NCBI GenBank assembly: GCA_900199595.1
Contig: FZRB01000017.1
Span: 27,464-91,463 of the forward strand
DNA length: 64,000 nucleotides
Reading direction: 5' to 3'
Source: Lachnospiraceae bacterium
GTDB lineage: Bacteria; Bacillota; Clostridia; Lachnospirales; Lachnospiraceae
The notes below the pieces were generated by a model. It did no database searches. It was not told where the DNA came from and worked only from the letters and a program-made list of their open reading frames with translations. The translations under genes and the position numbers were made by a program. Below are positions 1 to 9,414 of the stretch, piece after piece (position 1 is the first letter of the stretch; the number at the start of each line of letters is the position of its first letter).

Positions 1-1
1 T

Positions 2-2386
2 GACGGTAAGGAAACAGTTGGTGATGTAGCTGAAACTCTGAGCCTTCTTGAGAAAGATGAGATAGAGTTATGCTTTAAGTCCTTTGAGTCAATAGAAGCT
101 CAGGATGTATATATTCAGGCAGCAGACATGCCTCGTATACTTTCCACAGGAGATGAATATAAGCTGAAGGTTACGGTTTTCAGTACCTTTGAAACAGATG
201 CAGTACTAAAGGTTATTGAAGAAAGTGAGCTCAGGTCAGAGACACAGGTTCATCTCACTCCCGGAGAGAATACATTTGTGATCAATGATACAGCAGGGGA
301 TCAGTCCATAGAGAAGAGACTGGTGACCATTGAGGCAGCCGGTGATGAGGTTACGGAAAACAATTCTGTTGTTGCAGCAGCTACTGTTGATGCGCCGAAG
401 AGGATACTTCTTATATCCGGACTTCGTGAGGACAGCGCCGGCTTTGAAAATCTTCTTAATTCCCTCAATGTAGATCTAAAAACAGTTTCTGCAGTAAATA
501 CGCCTGACAGCCTGGCAGAAATGCTGGAGTATAAAGTGATCATACTTGATAACTGTCATATAGATGATCTTCCAAAGGGCTTCGATGAAAATCTTCAGAG
601 CTATGTCAAGGATTACGGTGGGGGGCTTATTACCACCGGTGGTAAGGAGAGCTATGCTCCGGGAGGTTATAAGGATACCGCACTTGAGAAGATACTTCCG
701 GTAGACTGCCTTCCTAAGGGATATAATGAGGCTCCTGCCCTTGCCATGGTTATGATAATTGACTGTTCGGGTTCCATGTCTTCTTCTGATAGTTCAGGTC
801 GTTCTAAAATAGATGTTGCTGTTGATGCTGCTAAGGAAGCAGTTGATGCCATGAACAGAGATGATCAGGTAGGAGTCCTTACCTTCAGTGATAATTACAA
901 CTGGAGACAGCCTATAGTTCATCTAAGTGATAAAGATGCGGTTAAAAAGGCTATAGAAGGAATAGGTATCCAGGGCGGAACAGTGATCAAGCCGGCAGTG
1001 ATAGAAGCTGCAAACAGCCTTAAAGGCGTGGATTCCGGAGTAAAGCATATCCTGCTTCTTACCGATGGAGAAGGTGAAACAACTAACTTCGAGGATGCCA
1101 TCGAGCTGATAAACGATAATAATATTACGCTTTCCACCATCGCAGTAGGAAGTGATTCTGATACCAGACTTCTTGAGAATCTGGCAGATGAATGCGGTGG
1201 AAGGTATTACTACAGCGATGAATCAACAGATATTCCGAAGATATTTACTGAGGAGGTTTATCTGTCAGGGGATACATATTTTAAAAGTGGTGATTTTACG
1301 CTTAGTCAGAATGGAAGCAGTAAGCTGATAGAAGGTTTGTATCAGGATGGGCTTCCGCATATAAACGGATATATCGCTGCTTCGACAAAGACAGGTGCCA
1401 GAGAGGTTATATCTACGGATGAGGATGATCCGCTGCTTTCTTCATGGCAGTACGGACTGGGGACAGCCATAAGCTGGATGAGTAATGCCTCAGGAAGCTG
1501 GGATGAATCTCTTATCAGAATGGACGACTACGCCGCCATGTGGCGCAGAATGATCGATATGGCCAGCATGGAAGGTGATGCCGGAAATGATACCCTCACA
1601 TTTAATAAAAGAAGAGGCGTGCTTCAGATAGATTATCAGGCGGCCGAATATTCAGAAAACTCCAAAGTAACAGGTGTATATACAACTCCTTCGGGGGAAA
1701 CTAAGGAAATAAGTCTTATTTCCGATAATCCGGGAGAATACTCCGCCTCTGTTCCTGCTGATGAAATGGGTGTTTACAGTATAAATATACACAGAACCGA
1801 GGGTGATGAGATGAAGGCCTCCAGTACAGCTGTGATGGCAGTTCAATTCTCGGATGAATACAGACGTGATATATCAAATGAGAATCTTGTGAATTTCATA
1901 AAGCAGAGTGGGCGTATCCTGGAGAAGGATGATTATGTATTTACCAGGCTTAAGGGTAAACAGAGCAATAGGAAGAATATCACATTTCTCCTTATAGTAT
2001 GTTCAATAATCCTGCTCATTATAGATATTGTTTTCAGAAGATTTGCGGTAGCTGCCAAGGTAAGATCTCTTGTAGAGAAGCTGGGAATAAAAAGAACGGC
2101 AGACACAAAGAAATCAGGAACGAAAACAGCAGGAACGAAAACAGCTGTTAGTAAGAAGGAAAAAATGAAAACTGATTTAAATAATCAGATAATCGATGAC
2201 GTGATTGATGATTCGGACAAAGATATTATCGGAAACATATCTGATACAGCTGATTCAGAGAATAAGACAGGCAGAACAATTAATAAGAAGCAAAAGAAAA
2301 AGAATAAGAAAAATGAAGAAGAAACGGTACCGGATACTCTGGATACCGCTGCTCTTCTTAAGAAGAAAAAGGACAGAAATCTGTAA
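2..2386 (+). CDS. VWA-domain membrane protein, 5' end outside window
   Basis: The frame is open from the left edge through the first Met at 128, so the true start lies outside the window; residue numbers here count from that Met. A GATase1-like Rossmann region (about 90-200, with a GGGLITTGG turn) is followed by a von Willebrand factor A domain whose MIDAS motif DCSGS begins at residue 212. A second half of beta-rich character leads to one transmembrane helix near 617-640 and a long Lys/Asp/Glu-rich tail that should be cytoplasmic. The architecture matches membrane VWA proteins with an amidotransferase-like fold, often found beside MoxR/DUF58 genes. The ligand is unknown. The family assignment is solid, the role is inference. 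Confidence 0.8.
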   Translation, partial: DGKETVGDVAETLSLLEKDEIELCFKSFESIEAQDVYIQAADMPRILSTGDEYKLKVTVFSTFETDAVLKVIEESELRSETQVHLTPGENTFVINDTAGDQSIEKRLVTIEAAGDEVTENNSVVAAATVDAPKRILLISGLREDSAGFENLLNSLNVDLKTVSAVNTPDSLAEMLEYKVIILDNCHIDDLPKGFDENLQSYVKDYGGGLITTGGKESYAPGGYKDTALEKILPVDCLPKGYNEAPALAMVMIIDCSGSMSSSDSSGRSKIDVAVDAAKEAVDAMNRDDQVGVLTFSDNYNWRQPIVHLSDKDAVKKAIEGIGIQGGTVIKPAVIEAANSLKGVDSGVKHILLLTDGEGETTNFEDAIELINDNNITLSTIAVGSDSDTRLLENLADECGGRYYYSDESTDIPKIFTEEVYLSGDTYFKSGDFTLSQNGSSKLIEGLYQDGLPHINGYIAASTKTGAREVISTDEDDPLLSSWQYGLGTAISWMSNASGSWDESLIRMDDYAAMWRRMIDMASMEGDAGNDTLTFNKRRGVLQIDYQAAEYSENSKVTGVYTTPSGETKEISLISDNPGEYSASVPADEMGVYSINIHRTEGDEMKASSTAVMAVQFSDEYRRDISNENLVNFIKQSGRILEKDDYVFTRLKGKQSNRKNITFLLIVCSIILLIIDIVFRRFAVAAKVRSLVEKLGIKRTADTKKSGTKTAGTKTAVSKKEKMKTDLNNQIIDDVIDDSDKDIIGNISDTADSENKTGRTINKKQKKKNKKNEEETVPDTLDTAALLKKKKDRNL

Positions 2387-2513
2387 CGAATAATTTTTAT
2401 ATTTATGAAAACAAAAATCGGTCAAAACAGAGTAATTATATACTTTTATTCTTATCAGTTTTGAAGTAAGTTTTATTACAGAGTTATATGACTATGAAAG
2501 GGGATTATGATAT

Positions 2514-3689
2514 ATGGAGAATTTTACATTTTACTCACCGACATTTTTTGTTTTTGGTAAGGATACGGAAACTCAGGCCGGAGAATATATAAAGCGTTTT
2601 GGTGGAAGCAAGGTGCTTATTCATTACGGCGGCAGCAGTGCAAAAAAATCAGGCCTCCTGGACAGGGTTGAGGAATCATTAAAAAATGAAGGAATACCTT
2701 ATGTTATGCTTGGCGGAGTTAAGCCGAATCCAAGAAGTGGACTTGTTTATGAGGGAATAGAACTTTGTAAAAAAGAAAATGTGGATTTTATTCTTGCAGT
2801 TGGTGGAGGAAGTGTTATTGATTCATCCAAGGCTATTGCTGCCGGAACTATTTATGAAGGTGATTTCTGGGATTTCTACAGTGGAAAGCCGATTGAAAAT
2901 GCGCTTCCCGTTGGTACGATTCTGACCATAGCTGCAGCAGGCAGTGAGGGAAGTCCTGATTCAGTTATCACCAAAGAAGAGGGTATGTTTAAAAGAGGGG
3001 CCAGCGGAAATGCTATCCGTCCAAAATTCAGTATTCTGAATCCTGCCCTTACCCAGACACTGCCACCTTATCAGACCGCTGCAGGAATTACAGATATAAT
3101 GGCACATTTATATGAGAGATATCTTACGAACACAAAAGAAGTTGAAGTGACCGACAGACTTATAGAAGCACTCCTGCTTACCATGAAACATGAAGGACCA
3201 AGAGTGATCGCAGATCCGGATAATTATGAAGCAAGAGCAAATATTATGTGGGCAGGTATGATGGCTCATAACAATTCCTGTGGAGTCGGACGAAGTCAGG
3301 ACTGGAACAGTCATAATATAGAGCATGAGCTTTCTGCACTTTATGATTGTGCTCATGGAGCAGGACTTGCAGTAACAATGCCGGCAGTATTTAAATATGT
3401 CATGAATCATGACATATTGCGCTTTGCAAAGGTAGCTGTCCGTGTATGGGGCTGCCAGATGGATTTTGATCATCCCGAGGTGACAGCACTTGAGGGAATA
3501 GAAGCATTCAGAAGCTTTCTTATAGCTCTTGGTATGCCTAAGAATTTTGAAGAGCTGGGAGCTAAGGAAGAAGATATTTCAAAGCTTGTTGATGTACTTT
3601 GCCGTGGAGACGGACGTCCGGGCACTATATCCGGTTTCGTAACTTTGAATGAGAATGACTGCACTGAAATATATAAGATGATGGTCTAA
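2514..3689 (+). CDS. iron-containing alcohol dehydrogenase (butanol dehydrogenase type)
   Basis: 391 residues, full length for the family. The nucleotide-binding GGGS-x-x-D motif is at residues 97-103. The metal ligands expected in group III alcohol dehydrogenases are present: Asp194, His198, His267 and His281 (in NIEHELSALYD and CAHGAGLAV context). The family oxidises or reduces short-chain aldehydes and alcohols with NAD(P)H; the YqdH/BdhA branch is the closest by eye. It has a good GGGG ribosome binding site and is followed after 14 bp by an epimerase, so the two may be cotranscribed. The substrate cannot be told from sequence. Confidence 0.9.
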   Translation: MENFTFYSPTFFVFGKDTETQAGEYIKRFGGSKVLIHYGGSSAKKSGLLDRVEESLKNEGIPYVMLGGVKPNPRSGLVYEGIELCKKENVDFILAVGGGSVIDSSKAIAAGTIYEGDFWDFYSGKPIENALPVGTILTIAAAGSEGSPDSVITKEEGMFKRGASGNAIRPKFSILNPALTQTLPPYQTAAGITDIMAHLYERYLTNTKEVEVTDRLIEALLLTMKHEGPRVIADPDNYEARANIMWAGMMAHNNSCGVGRSQDWNSHNIEHELSALYDCAHGAGLAVTMPAVFKYVMNHDILRFAKVAVRVWGCQMDFDHPEVTALEGIEAFRSFLIALGMPKNFEELGAKEEDISKLVDVLCRGDGRPGTISGFVTLNENDCTEIYKMMV

Positions 3690-3703
3690 TAAGGAGTAGC
3701 AAA

Positions 3704-4729
3704 ATGAAAAAAGCATTATTCATAGGTGGTACAGGTACTATAAGTACAGCAATCGTAAAAAAACTGTCAGAAGACCCGGCGTGGGAGGTCTGGCTGTTGA
3801 ATCGAGGAAACAGAAAAGAAGCTGTTCCTGAGGGGGTTCATCAGATCATTTGTGATATATCCGACGAGGCTGCAGCAGAGAAGGCTCTTAATAATATGGA
3901 GTTTGATGTGGTAAGTGAATTTATCGGCTTTACAAAGGATCAGGTTGAACGTGATTACAGGCTTTTCCAAGGAAAAACAAAGCAGTATATATATATAAGC
4001 TCTGCATCTGCTTATAATAAGCCGGCTGCAAGTTATGTCATTACAGAGGGGACAAGTCTTGCAAATCCTCATTGGGAGTATTCACGAAATAAGATAGCCT
4101 GTGAGCAGTTTCTTATTGAAAAATATCGTGAGGAAGGATTTCCAGTAACCATAGTAAGACCAAGTCATACCTATGATGAGAGAAATGTGCCATTAGGCGT
4201 TCATGGAAAGAAGGGCTTCTATCAGGTCATTAAAAGAATGATGGAAGGAAAGCCTGTTATTATTCAGGGAGATGGATCATCACTTTGGACTGTTACTTTT
4301 AATAAGGATTTTGCAATCGGCTTTACGGGGCTTATGGGTAACAGACATGCTATAGGTGAAGCTTTTCAGATAACCGGAGATGAAACTCTGACCTGGAATC
4401 AGATATATCAGACTATAGCAGATGCTCTGAATGTTGAACTGAAGCCTTACTACGTTGCATCTGAATACCTTAGTTCGGTGGGAGATAAGTATGGCTTTGA
4501 TTTTGAGGGCAGCCTTACCGGAGATAAGTCGGTTTCGGTTGTTTTTGATAACAGCAAGCTGAAGCGGGCAGTTCCCGATATGAAGACCACAGTAAGATTC
4601 GATCAGGGAGTAAGAATAGCTCTCGATTATGTTCTTTCACATCCTGAGTGTCAGGTGGAAGATCCTGAGTTTGATGAGTGGTGTGACAGGGTAATAAATG
4701 CTCTGGAGGAATCAAAGAAAAGTATATAA
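3704..4729 (+). CDS. NAD-dependent epimerase/dehydratase (extended SDR)
   Basis: 341 residues. It opens with the Rossmann motif GGTGTIS (residues 8-14), carries YISSASAY in the middle of the fold, and a YxxxK catalytic pair at Tyr126/Lys130. The pattern is that of atypical or extended short-chain dehydrogenases acting on NDP-sugars or related substrates, with an RPSHTYD segment after the active site. A ribosome binding site (AAGGAG) lies just upstream, 14 bp after the alcohol dehydrogenase stop. A strong hairpin terminator follows. Substrate unknown. Confidence 0.85.
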   Translation: MKKALFIGGTGTISTAIVKKLSEDPAWEVWLLNRGNRKEAVPEGVHQIICDISDEAAAEKALNNMEFDVVSEFIGFTKDQVERDYRLFQGKTKQYIYISSASAYNKPAASYVITEGTSLANPHWEYSRNKIACEQFLIEKYREEGFPVTIVRPSHTYDERNVPLGVHGKKGFYQVIKRMMEGKPVIIQGDGSSLWTVTFNKDFAIGFTGLMGNRHAIGEAFQITGDETLTWNQIYQTIADALNVELKPYYVASEYLSSVGDKYGFDFEGSLTGDKSVSVVFDNSKLKRAVPDMKTTVRFDQGVRIALDYVLSHPECQVEDPEFDEWCDRVINALEESKKSI

Positions 4730-4732
4730 CTC

Positions 4733-4767
4733 AAAAAAGTGCCTGTAATATAAACAGGCACTTTTTT
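4733..4767. terminator. bidirectional intrinsic terminator
   Basis: A perfect 14-bp stem (AAAAAAGTGCCTGT paired with ACAGGCACTTTTTT) with a 7-nt loop separates two convergent genes. It has an A run on one side and a T run on the other, so it can stop transcription from both directions. Confidence 0.95.
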
Positions 4768-4784
4768 CTATTCAGGATTATTAT

Positions 4785-6689
4785 CTAAGAAGGATTATTA
4801 AGATATTCAAAACTCAGCATTGTTATATCATCAAACTGAGGTTCATCTCCGGCGAATTCATCCACATCATTTTTCATGATACTTATCAGCTCGCCGTTTT
4901 CAGTTGCTTTATTATTGTTCAGTACGGTAAGCATTCTGTCTGTTGTATAACGCGCTCCATCGCTTCGTTTCGCTTCAACTAAACCATCAGTGTAAAGGAA
5001 TATACGATCACCGGATTTCAACGTGAAATAATATTCAGGGAATTCCATTCCCGGTAAGAAGCCGATTGGAGAACCATGCTGAAGCTTCTCGATTCTGTAA
5101 TCATCGCTGCTATGCATGATGGCCGGATAATCGTGACCTGCATTACATGCATTTACTTCACCGGTTTCAAGATCCACAATTCCAAGCCAGACCGTTACAA
5201 ACATTCCCGTAGGATTTTTTTCTGATATAGTTGCGTCAACATTTGAAAGGATTTCTGATGCACTTCCACCCAGTCTTGCGCGGGATTTGATCAGAGTTTT
5301 AGTTATTGCCATAAACAGGGCTGCACCTATTCCTTTATCTGATACATCGGCAACAAGTATTGCTATATGATTATCATCAATCATAAAGAAATCATAGAAA
5401 TCGCCACCGACATTCTTAGCCGGAAACATCTTAGCCTGCACATCATATCGCCTGTCTTCTTTAATGATTATATCCTTTTCAGGCAGCATTCCCTGCTGTA
5501 TCTGTGATGCAAGAGAAACCTCATAAAAAACTCTCTCCTTATCTCTGGTCATGGTTGTGATTTCGTTAATATTATTTATTGTATCTGATTCCATTTTCTC
5601 AAGAGCTGATGCCAGTTCTTTTATTTCAGCTATCGGTCCGACTTTTTTACGAAGATTGAGATCGTCTATTTTGGTTGTTTCACTTGCAAATCTTTTTGCT
5701 TCTTTGGAAACAACTTCGATAGGTGTAATAATTCTTCTCTTTATAAGGTACAGGCATATGAAAGTAATAATTATAAGAAATATAATAGTAACTCCTACTA
5801 CACCCTGGATAAAGTTTCTTCTGGAAAGTAAGAATTCACTCATGCTTCTCTCAGCACATAGAATACATGTAACTTTATCTGTTTTTTTGTAATTTTCGTC
5901 TGTTCCGTATATTGGGACCATAGCAGTAACATAGGCGTCTAAATTGCTGGCATCTCCTTTTGGAAGTATTATTTCCTTTTCTGAGCCTCCTTCAAATATT
6001 CTTTTATATGCATTCGCAAAATCATCTGAAGCAGTTTTACATCTTGTATTTAGTTTTCGTGTTTCCCGGTTTAAGGATGGGTTTGGACAGTCAATAATCA
6101 AGGTGTAATTCTTGTAGTCATCATCCGGAATTATCACATAGTAGGCTGAGAGTTTCTGCGTCTTCATAATTTCTCTTAAAGTACTCTTAGTGAAGACGTA
6201 ATCATAAGAATAAGTATTATAAAGGAAGGAATATAGTTCTTCGTAGTAATCCTTGTCATTTTTATCAGGAAATACAGTGTTTAACAAATACTGTGCATTT
6301 AACAATTTTTCTTTGTCAATCTGATTGATTTCCTCATCTGTAACTCCCATTTTATCTATCATATTTTTGTAAAAATCCTCAGATGCAAAGTCCTCGCTCG
6401 TAAGCTCAGGCCAAACAGTTTCTTCAAAGTGATATAGTTTTTCAAGAAGGTCAGCTCCCATGGCATTCCATAAATCTACATTATCAATACCTGTTACATT
6501 CTGAGAAGCTACCATAGCTGATTTATATGTGGAATCAAGATATTCCTGAGAGTAGGAGGTCATAAAACCCCAATATCCAATAAGTCCGACAGTGGCAGCA
6601 AGAACTAAAAAAGCGAGAACTAAAAGACTTGCAGTGCTGACATATATATTTGATCTGATTTTTCTGTTAAGATTTTTAAGAAATTTCAA
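4785..6689 (-). CDS. membrane-bound PP2C (SpoIIE/RsbU-type) serine phosphatase with HAMP linker
   Basis: 634 residues. Transmembrane helix 1 is at about 18-42, an extracytoplasmic sensor region spans about 43-290, helix 2 is at about 291-316, then a HAMP-like linker and a PP2C domain from about 395. Metal-binding acidic motifs are visible: GGDFYDF (near 433), ADVSDKG (near 448), LYTDGLVEA (near 568) and a C-terminal DDITML. The start codon is TTG, chosen because AGGAGAT sits 7 nt upstream. The family dephosphorylates STAS antagonists in partner-switching cascades; the STAS gene at 9106 is the natural candidate substrate, across topB. Confidence 0.88.
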   Translation of the reverse strand: MKFLKNLNRKIRSNIYVSTASLLVLAFLVLAATVGLIGYWGFMTSYSQEYLDSTYKSAMVASQNVTGIDNVDLWNAMGADLLEKLYHFEETVWPELTSEDFASEDFYKNMIDKMGVTDEEINQIDKEKLLNAQYLLNTVFPDKNDKDYYEELYSFLYNTYSYDYVFTKSTLREIMKTQKLSAYYVIIPDDDYKNYTLIIDCPNPSLNRETRKLNTRCKTASDDFANAYKRIFEGGSEKEIILPKGDASNLDAYVTAMVPIYGTDENYKKTDKVTCILCAERSMSEFLLSRRNFIQGVVGVTIIFLIIITFICLYLIKRRIITPIEVVSKEAKRFASETTKIDDLNLRKKVGPIAEIKELASALEKMESDTINNINEITTMTRDKERVFYEVSLASQIQQGMLPEKDIIIKEDRRYDVQAKMFPAKNVGGDFYDFFMIDDNHIAILVADVSDKGIGAALFMAITKTLIKSRARLGGSASEILSNVDATISEKNPTGMFVTVWLGIVDLETGEVNACNAGHDYPAIMHSSDDYRIEKLQHGSPIGFLPGMEFPEYYFTLKSGDRIFLYTDGLVEAKRSDGARYTTDRMLTVLNNNKATENGELISIMKNDVDEFAGDEPQFDDITMLSFEYLNNPS

Positions 6690-6749
6690 TTTTTATCTCC
6701 TGGAAAATATTCCTGAAAGCAGGAATGTTTTATATTTGAACCTTATGAT

Positions 6750-6778
6750 ATTGTACCATTTATACCCCAAAGTTCCAA
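6750..6778 (-). promoter_or_regulatory. sigma-A type promoter of the PP2C phosphatase gene
   Basis: On the minus strand, TTGGAA and TACAAT are separated by 17 bp, about 60 bp upstream of the TTG start. Placement and spacing are good; boxes are each one or two bases from consensus. Confidence 0.5.
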
Positions 6779-6934
6779 CTGAAAAATAGTTAAAACTATA
6801 TGTAAAAGAACTGGATGGCAGATGAGAAAAAGATGATATATAAGAAATATTTTATAAAATACTTTGACGGAAGATACAATAACGGATATCATTATAAATT
6901 ATCTATAATTCAAAAGAGGGGATAATCTGATTAT

Positions 6935-8995
6935 ATGAAAAAGCTTTTTATAGCCGAGAAGCCTTCAGTGGCACAGCAGTTTGCCGATGCCCTTAAGGTT
7001 AAGGGTGCAAGGAAGGATGGCTATCTGGAGGATGATAATTACATAGTGACCTGGTGTGTTGGACATCTGGTGGGGATGAGCTATCCCGATGCTTATGATG
7101 CGGCTCTGAAGAAGTGGTCTTTTGATACGATTCCTTTTATTCCCGATACCTATAAGTATGAAGTGATTCCGGCTGTAAGCAAGCAGTTTAATGTTGTAAA
7201 GGGACTTCTCAACAGAGATGATGTTGAGACCATATATGTCTGCACCGACTCAGGACGTGAGGGAGAATACATATATAGACTTGTGGATATGCAGGCAAAG
7301 GTTCCCGCTGATAAGGACAGAAGAAGGGTCTGGATAGATTCACAGACAGAGGAGGAAATCCTGAGAGGAATAAAGGAGGCAAAGCCTCTTTCAGAGTACG
7401 ATAATCTGGGCTGCTCAGCATATCTTCGTGCCAAGGAAGATTATCTGATGGGAATCAACTTTTCCAGGGCGCTTACCCTTAAGTATTCCTATCCCGTAAA
7501 GCAGTATCTCGGTACTGACAAATGTGTCATCGCAGTGGGACGTGTCATGACCTGTGTCCTGGGAATGATAGTCAAGAGAGAACGCGAGATAAGAGAATTT
7601 GAGGTGACACCTTTTTACAGGGTCATAGCAAAGGTTGGAAAGAAACCCGAGGAGGCTGATAATACAACATTATTCACAGCTGAGTGGAAGGCAGTTGAGG
7701 GAAGCATATACTATGGCAGTCCTAAACTGTATAAGGAAAATGGCTTTAAGGATAAAAAAGATGCCGAACAGCTGATTGAATATCTTGATAATCCTGTTCC
7801 GGTTGAGCTGAAGATAAAGAGTATCACAAAGAAGACAGAGAAGAAAAATCCTCCGATGCTGTATAACCTGGCAGAGCTTCAGAATGACTGCTCCAGGTTT
7901 TTCAAGATCAGCCCTACAGAAACTCTGAATACAGTTCAGGAACTTTATGAAAAGAAACTGGTCACTTATCCCAGAACGGACGCCAGAGTTCTTTCTACGG
8001 CTATAGCAAAGGAGATACATAAGAATTTAAGCGGGCTTTGTAATTATGACAAGGTTGCACCTTTTGCTCAGAATATAATTAACCAGGGCGGATATAAAGG
8101 GATTGTCAAATCAAAATATGTTAATGATAAGCTGATAACAGACCACTATGCCATTATTCCGACGGGTCAGGGGCTTGGACAGCTTGGCAAGCTGAGCTCT
8201 ATTCAGGTCAAGGTGTATGAACTTATAGCCAGGAGATTTATTTCTATATTCTATCCTGCGGCAGAGTATCAGAAGGTGAGTATAGTCCTGACGAGAAAAA
8301 CAGAGGAATTCAGTGCTTCCTTCAAGCTTCTTGTGAAACCCGGATATCTGATGGTGGCTGATCCAAATTATGGAAAGAAGAAAGAAACTTCTTCCAATGA
8401 TAAGGAAGCATCTCAGGAAGATACGGATTCAGATAAGGGAGAGGATAATCAGCCTTTGGGTGAAGAACTTATGGAATATATATCCTCGCTCAGAAAGGGG
8501 AGTACGCTTTCCTGTAACGGTTTTGAAATAAAGGAAGGAAAGACCAGTCCGCCAAAGAGATATACTTCAGGCTCCATGATCCTTGCCATGGAAAATGCAG
8601 GTCAGCTGATAGAGGATGAAGAGCTTCGTGAACAGATAAAGGGAAGTGGAATAGGAACCTCAGCTACAAGAGATTCGATCATCACTAAGCTGGTAAACAA
8701 CAAATATATAAGCCTCAACAAGAAGACTCAGGTGCTTTCTCCGACTTTCCTCGGGGAAATAATATACGATGTTGTACTTTACTCAATTAATGGTCTTCTG
8801 AGAGCAGATCTTACAGCAAGCTGGGAGAAAGGACTGACGGGAGTCGCTGACGGAAGTGTTACTGAACAGGAATACATGAATAAGCTTTCTGATTATGTGG
8901 TAAAGTATACAAATGCGGTAAAAAGCGTGCGTAATCAGAATCAGATGCATATTATCTTTGATAAAACTAAACCATATTACGTTAAGAAAAAATAG
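6935..8995 (+). CDS. topB: DNA topoisomerase III (type IA)
   Basis: 686 residues. It begins with the TOPRIM strand FIAEKPSVAQ and has the DSGREGEYIYR acidic motif of TopB. The active-site tyrosine is Tyr345 in LVTYPRTDARV, and GSGIGTSATRD follows in the C-terminal part of the core. There is no C-terminal zinc-finger cluster, as usual for TopB. The enzyme relaxes and decatenates DNA through single-strand passage. An acidic insert (about 485-512, Glu/Asp/Ser rich) looks like a species-specific loop. It stands alone between the two halves of a partner-switching set. TopB also occurs on integrative elements, but no conjugation genes are seen nearby. Confidence 0.95.
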   Translation: MKKLFIAEKPSVAQQFADALKVKGARKDGYLEDDNYIVTWCVGHLVGMSYPDAYDAALKKWSFDTIPFIPDTYKYEVIPAVSKQFNVVKGLLNRDDVETIYVCTDSGREGEYIYRLVDMQAKVPADKDRRRVWIDSQTEEEILRGIKEAKPLSEYDNLGCSAYLRAKEDYLMGINFSRALTLKYSYPVKQYLGTDKCVIAVGRVMTCVLGMIVKREREIREFEVTPFYRVIAKVGKKPEEADNTTLFTAEWKAVEGSIYYGSPKLYKENGFKDKKDAEQLIEYLDNPVPVELKIKSITKKTEKKNPPMLYNLAELQNDCSRFFKISPTETLNTVQELYEKKLVTYPRTDARVLSTAIAKEIHKNLSGLCNYDKVAPFAQNIINQGGYKGIVKSKYVNDKLITDHYAIIPTGQGLGQLGKLSSIQVKVYELIARRFISIFYPAAEYQKVSIVLTRKTEEFSASFKLLVKPGYLMVADPNYGKKKETSSNDKEASQEDTDSDKGEDNQPLGEELMEYISSLRKGSTLSCNGFEIKEGKTSPPKRYTSGSMILAMENAGQLIEDEELREQIKGSGIGTSATRDSIITKLVNNKYISLNKKTQVLSPTFLGEIIYDVVLYSINGLLRADLTASWEKGLTGVADGSVTEQEYMNKLSDYVVKYTNAVKSVRNQNQMHIIFDKTKPYYVKKK

Positions 8996-8997
8996 TG

Positions 8998-9026
8998 TTG
9001 CACTTTTGTTGTACAAATTATAGTAT
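8998..9026 (+). promoter_or_regulatory. promoter of the STAS/ATPase operon
   Basis: TTGCAC and TAGTAT are spaced by 17 bp, directly after the topB stop codon. A small hairpin (ACATCCG/CGGATGT, about 9051-9072) lies in the expected 5' leader before the ribosome binding site. Confidence 0.5.
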
Positions 9027-9105
9027 CTTATTAATGGGGTATAGTGCCTACATCCGGGGAAACTCGGATGTCATACTTTAAATTAAACAATAAGGAGGTT
9101 TTTAT

Positions 9106-9408
9106 ATGTTAAATATCGAAAAGAAAACAGAGGGGAAAGCTTTAGATCTGATAATTTCAGGAAGAGTTGATACAACAACTGCTCCTGAGCTGGAAGCTGA
9201 AGTAAAGAATAATCTTGAAGGAATAGAAAGTCTTGCATTTGATTTTGCAGGAGTTGATTATATCTCATCTGCAGGTCTCAGAGTGCTTCTTTCTGCACAG
9301 AAGATAATGAATAAGCAGGGAAGCATGGTTATAAGAAACTGCTCAAATAATATAATAGAAATCTTTGAAGTGACAGGTTTTTCAGATATTCTGACTATAG
9401 AGGAGTAA
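9106..9408 (+). CDS. STAS-domain anti-sigma factor antagonist
   Basis: 100 residues, the standard length of SpoIIAA/RsbV proteins. The phosphorylation loop DYISSAGLRVLL is intact, with Ser55 (or Ser54) as the target serine. Ribosome binding site AAGGAGG precedes the ATG. The kinase-like ATPase gene begins 6 bp downstream, the usual antagonist/kinase order. Known members are phosphorylated by their partner kinase and dephosphorylated by a PP2C phosphatase such as the one at 4785. No sigma factor gene follows. Confidence 0.9.
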   Translation: MLNIEKKTEGKALDLIISGRVDTTTAPELEAEVKNNLEGIESLAFDFAGVDYISSAGLRVLLSAQKIMNKQGSMVIRNCSNNIIEIFEVTGFSDILTIEE

Positions 9409-9414
9409 TACTAA

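Noticed and set aside
6935..8995. topB as a marker of an integrative conjugative element
   Set aside because: No integrase, relaxase, VirB/VirD4 homologue or attachment repeats are nearby.
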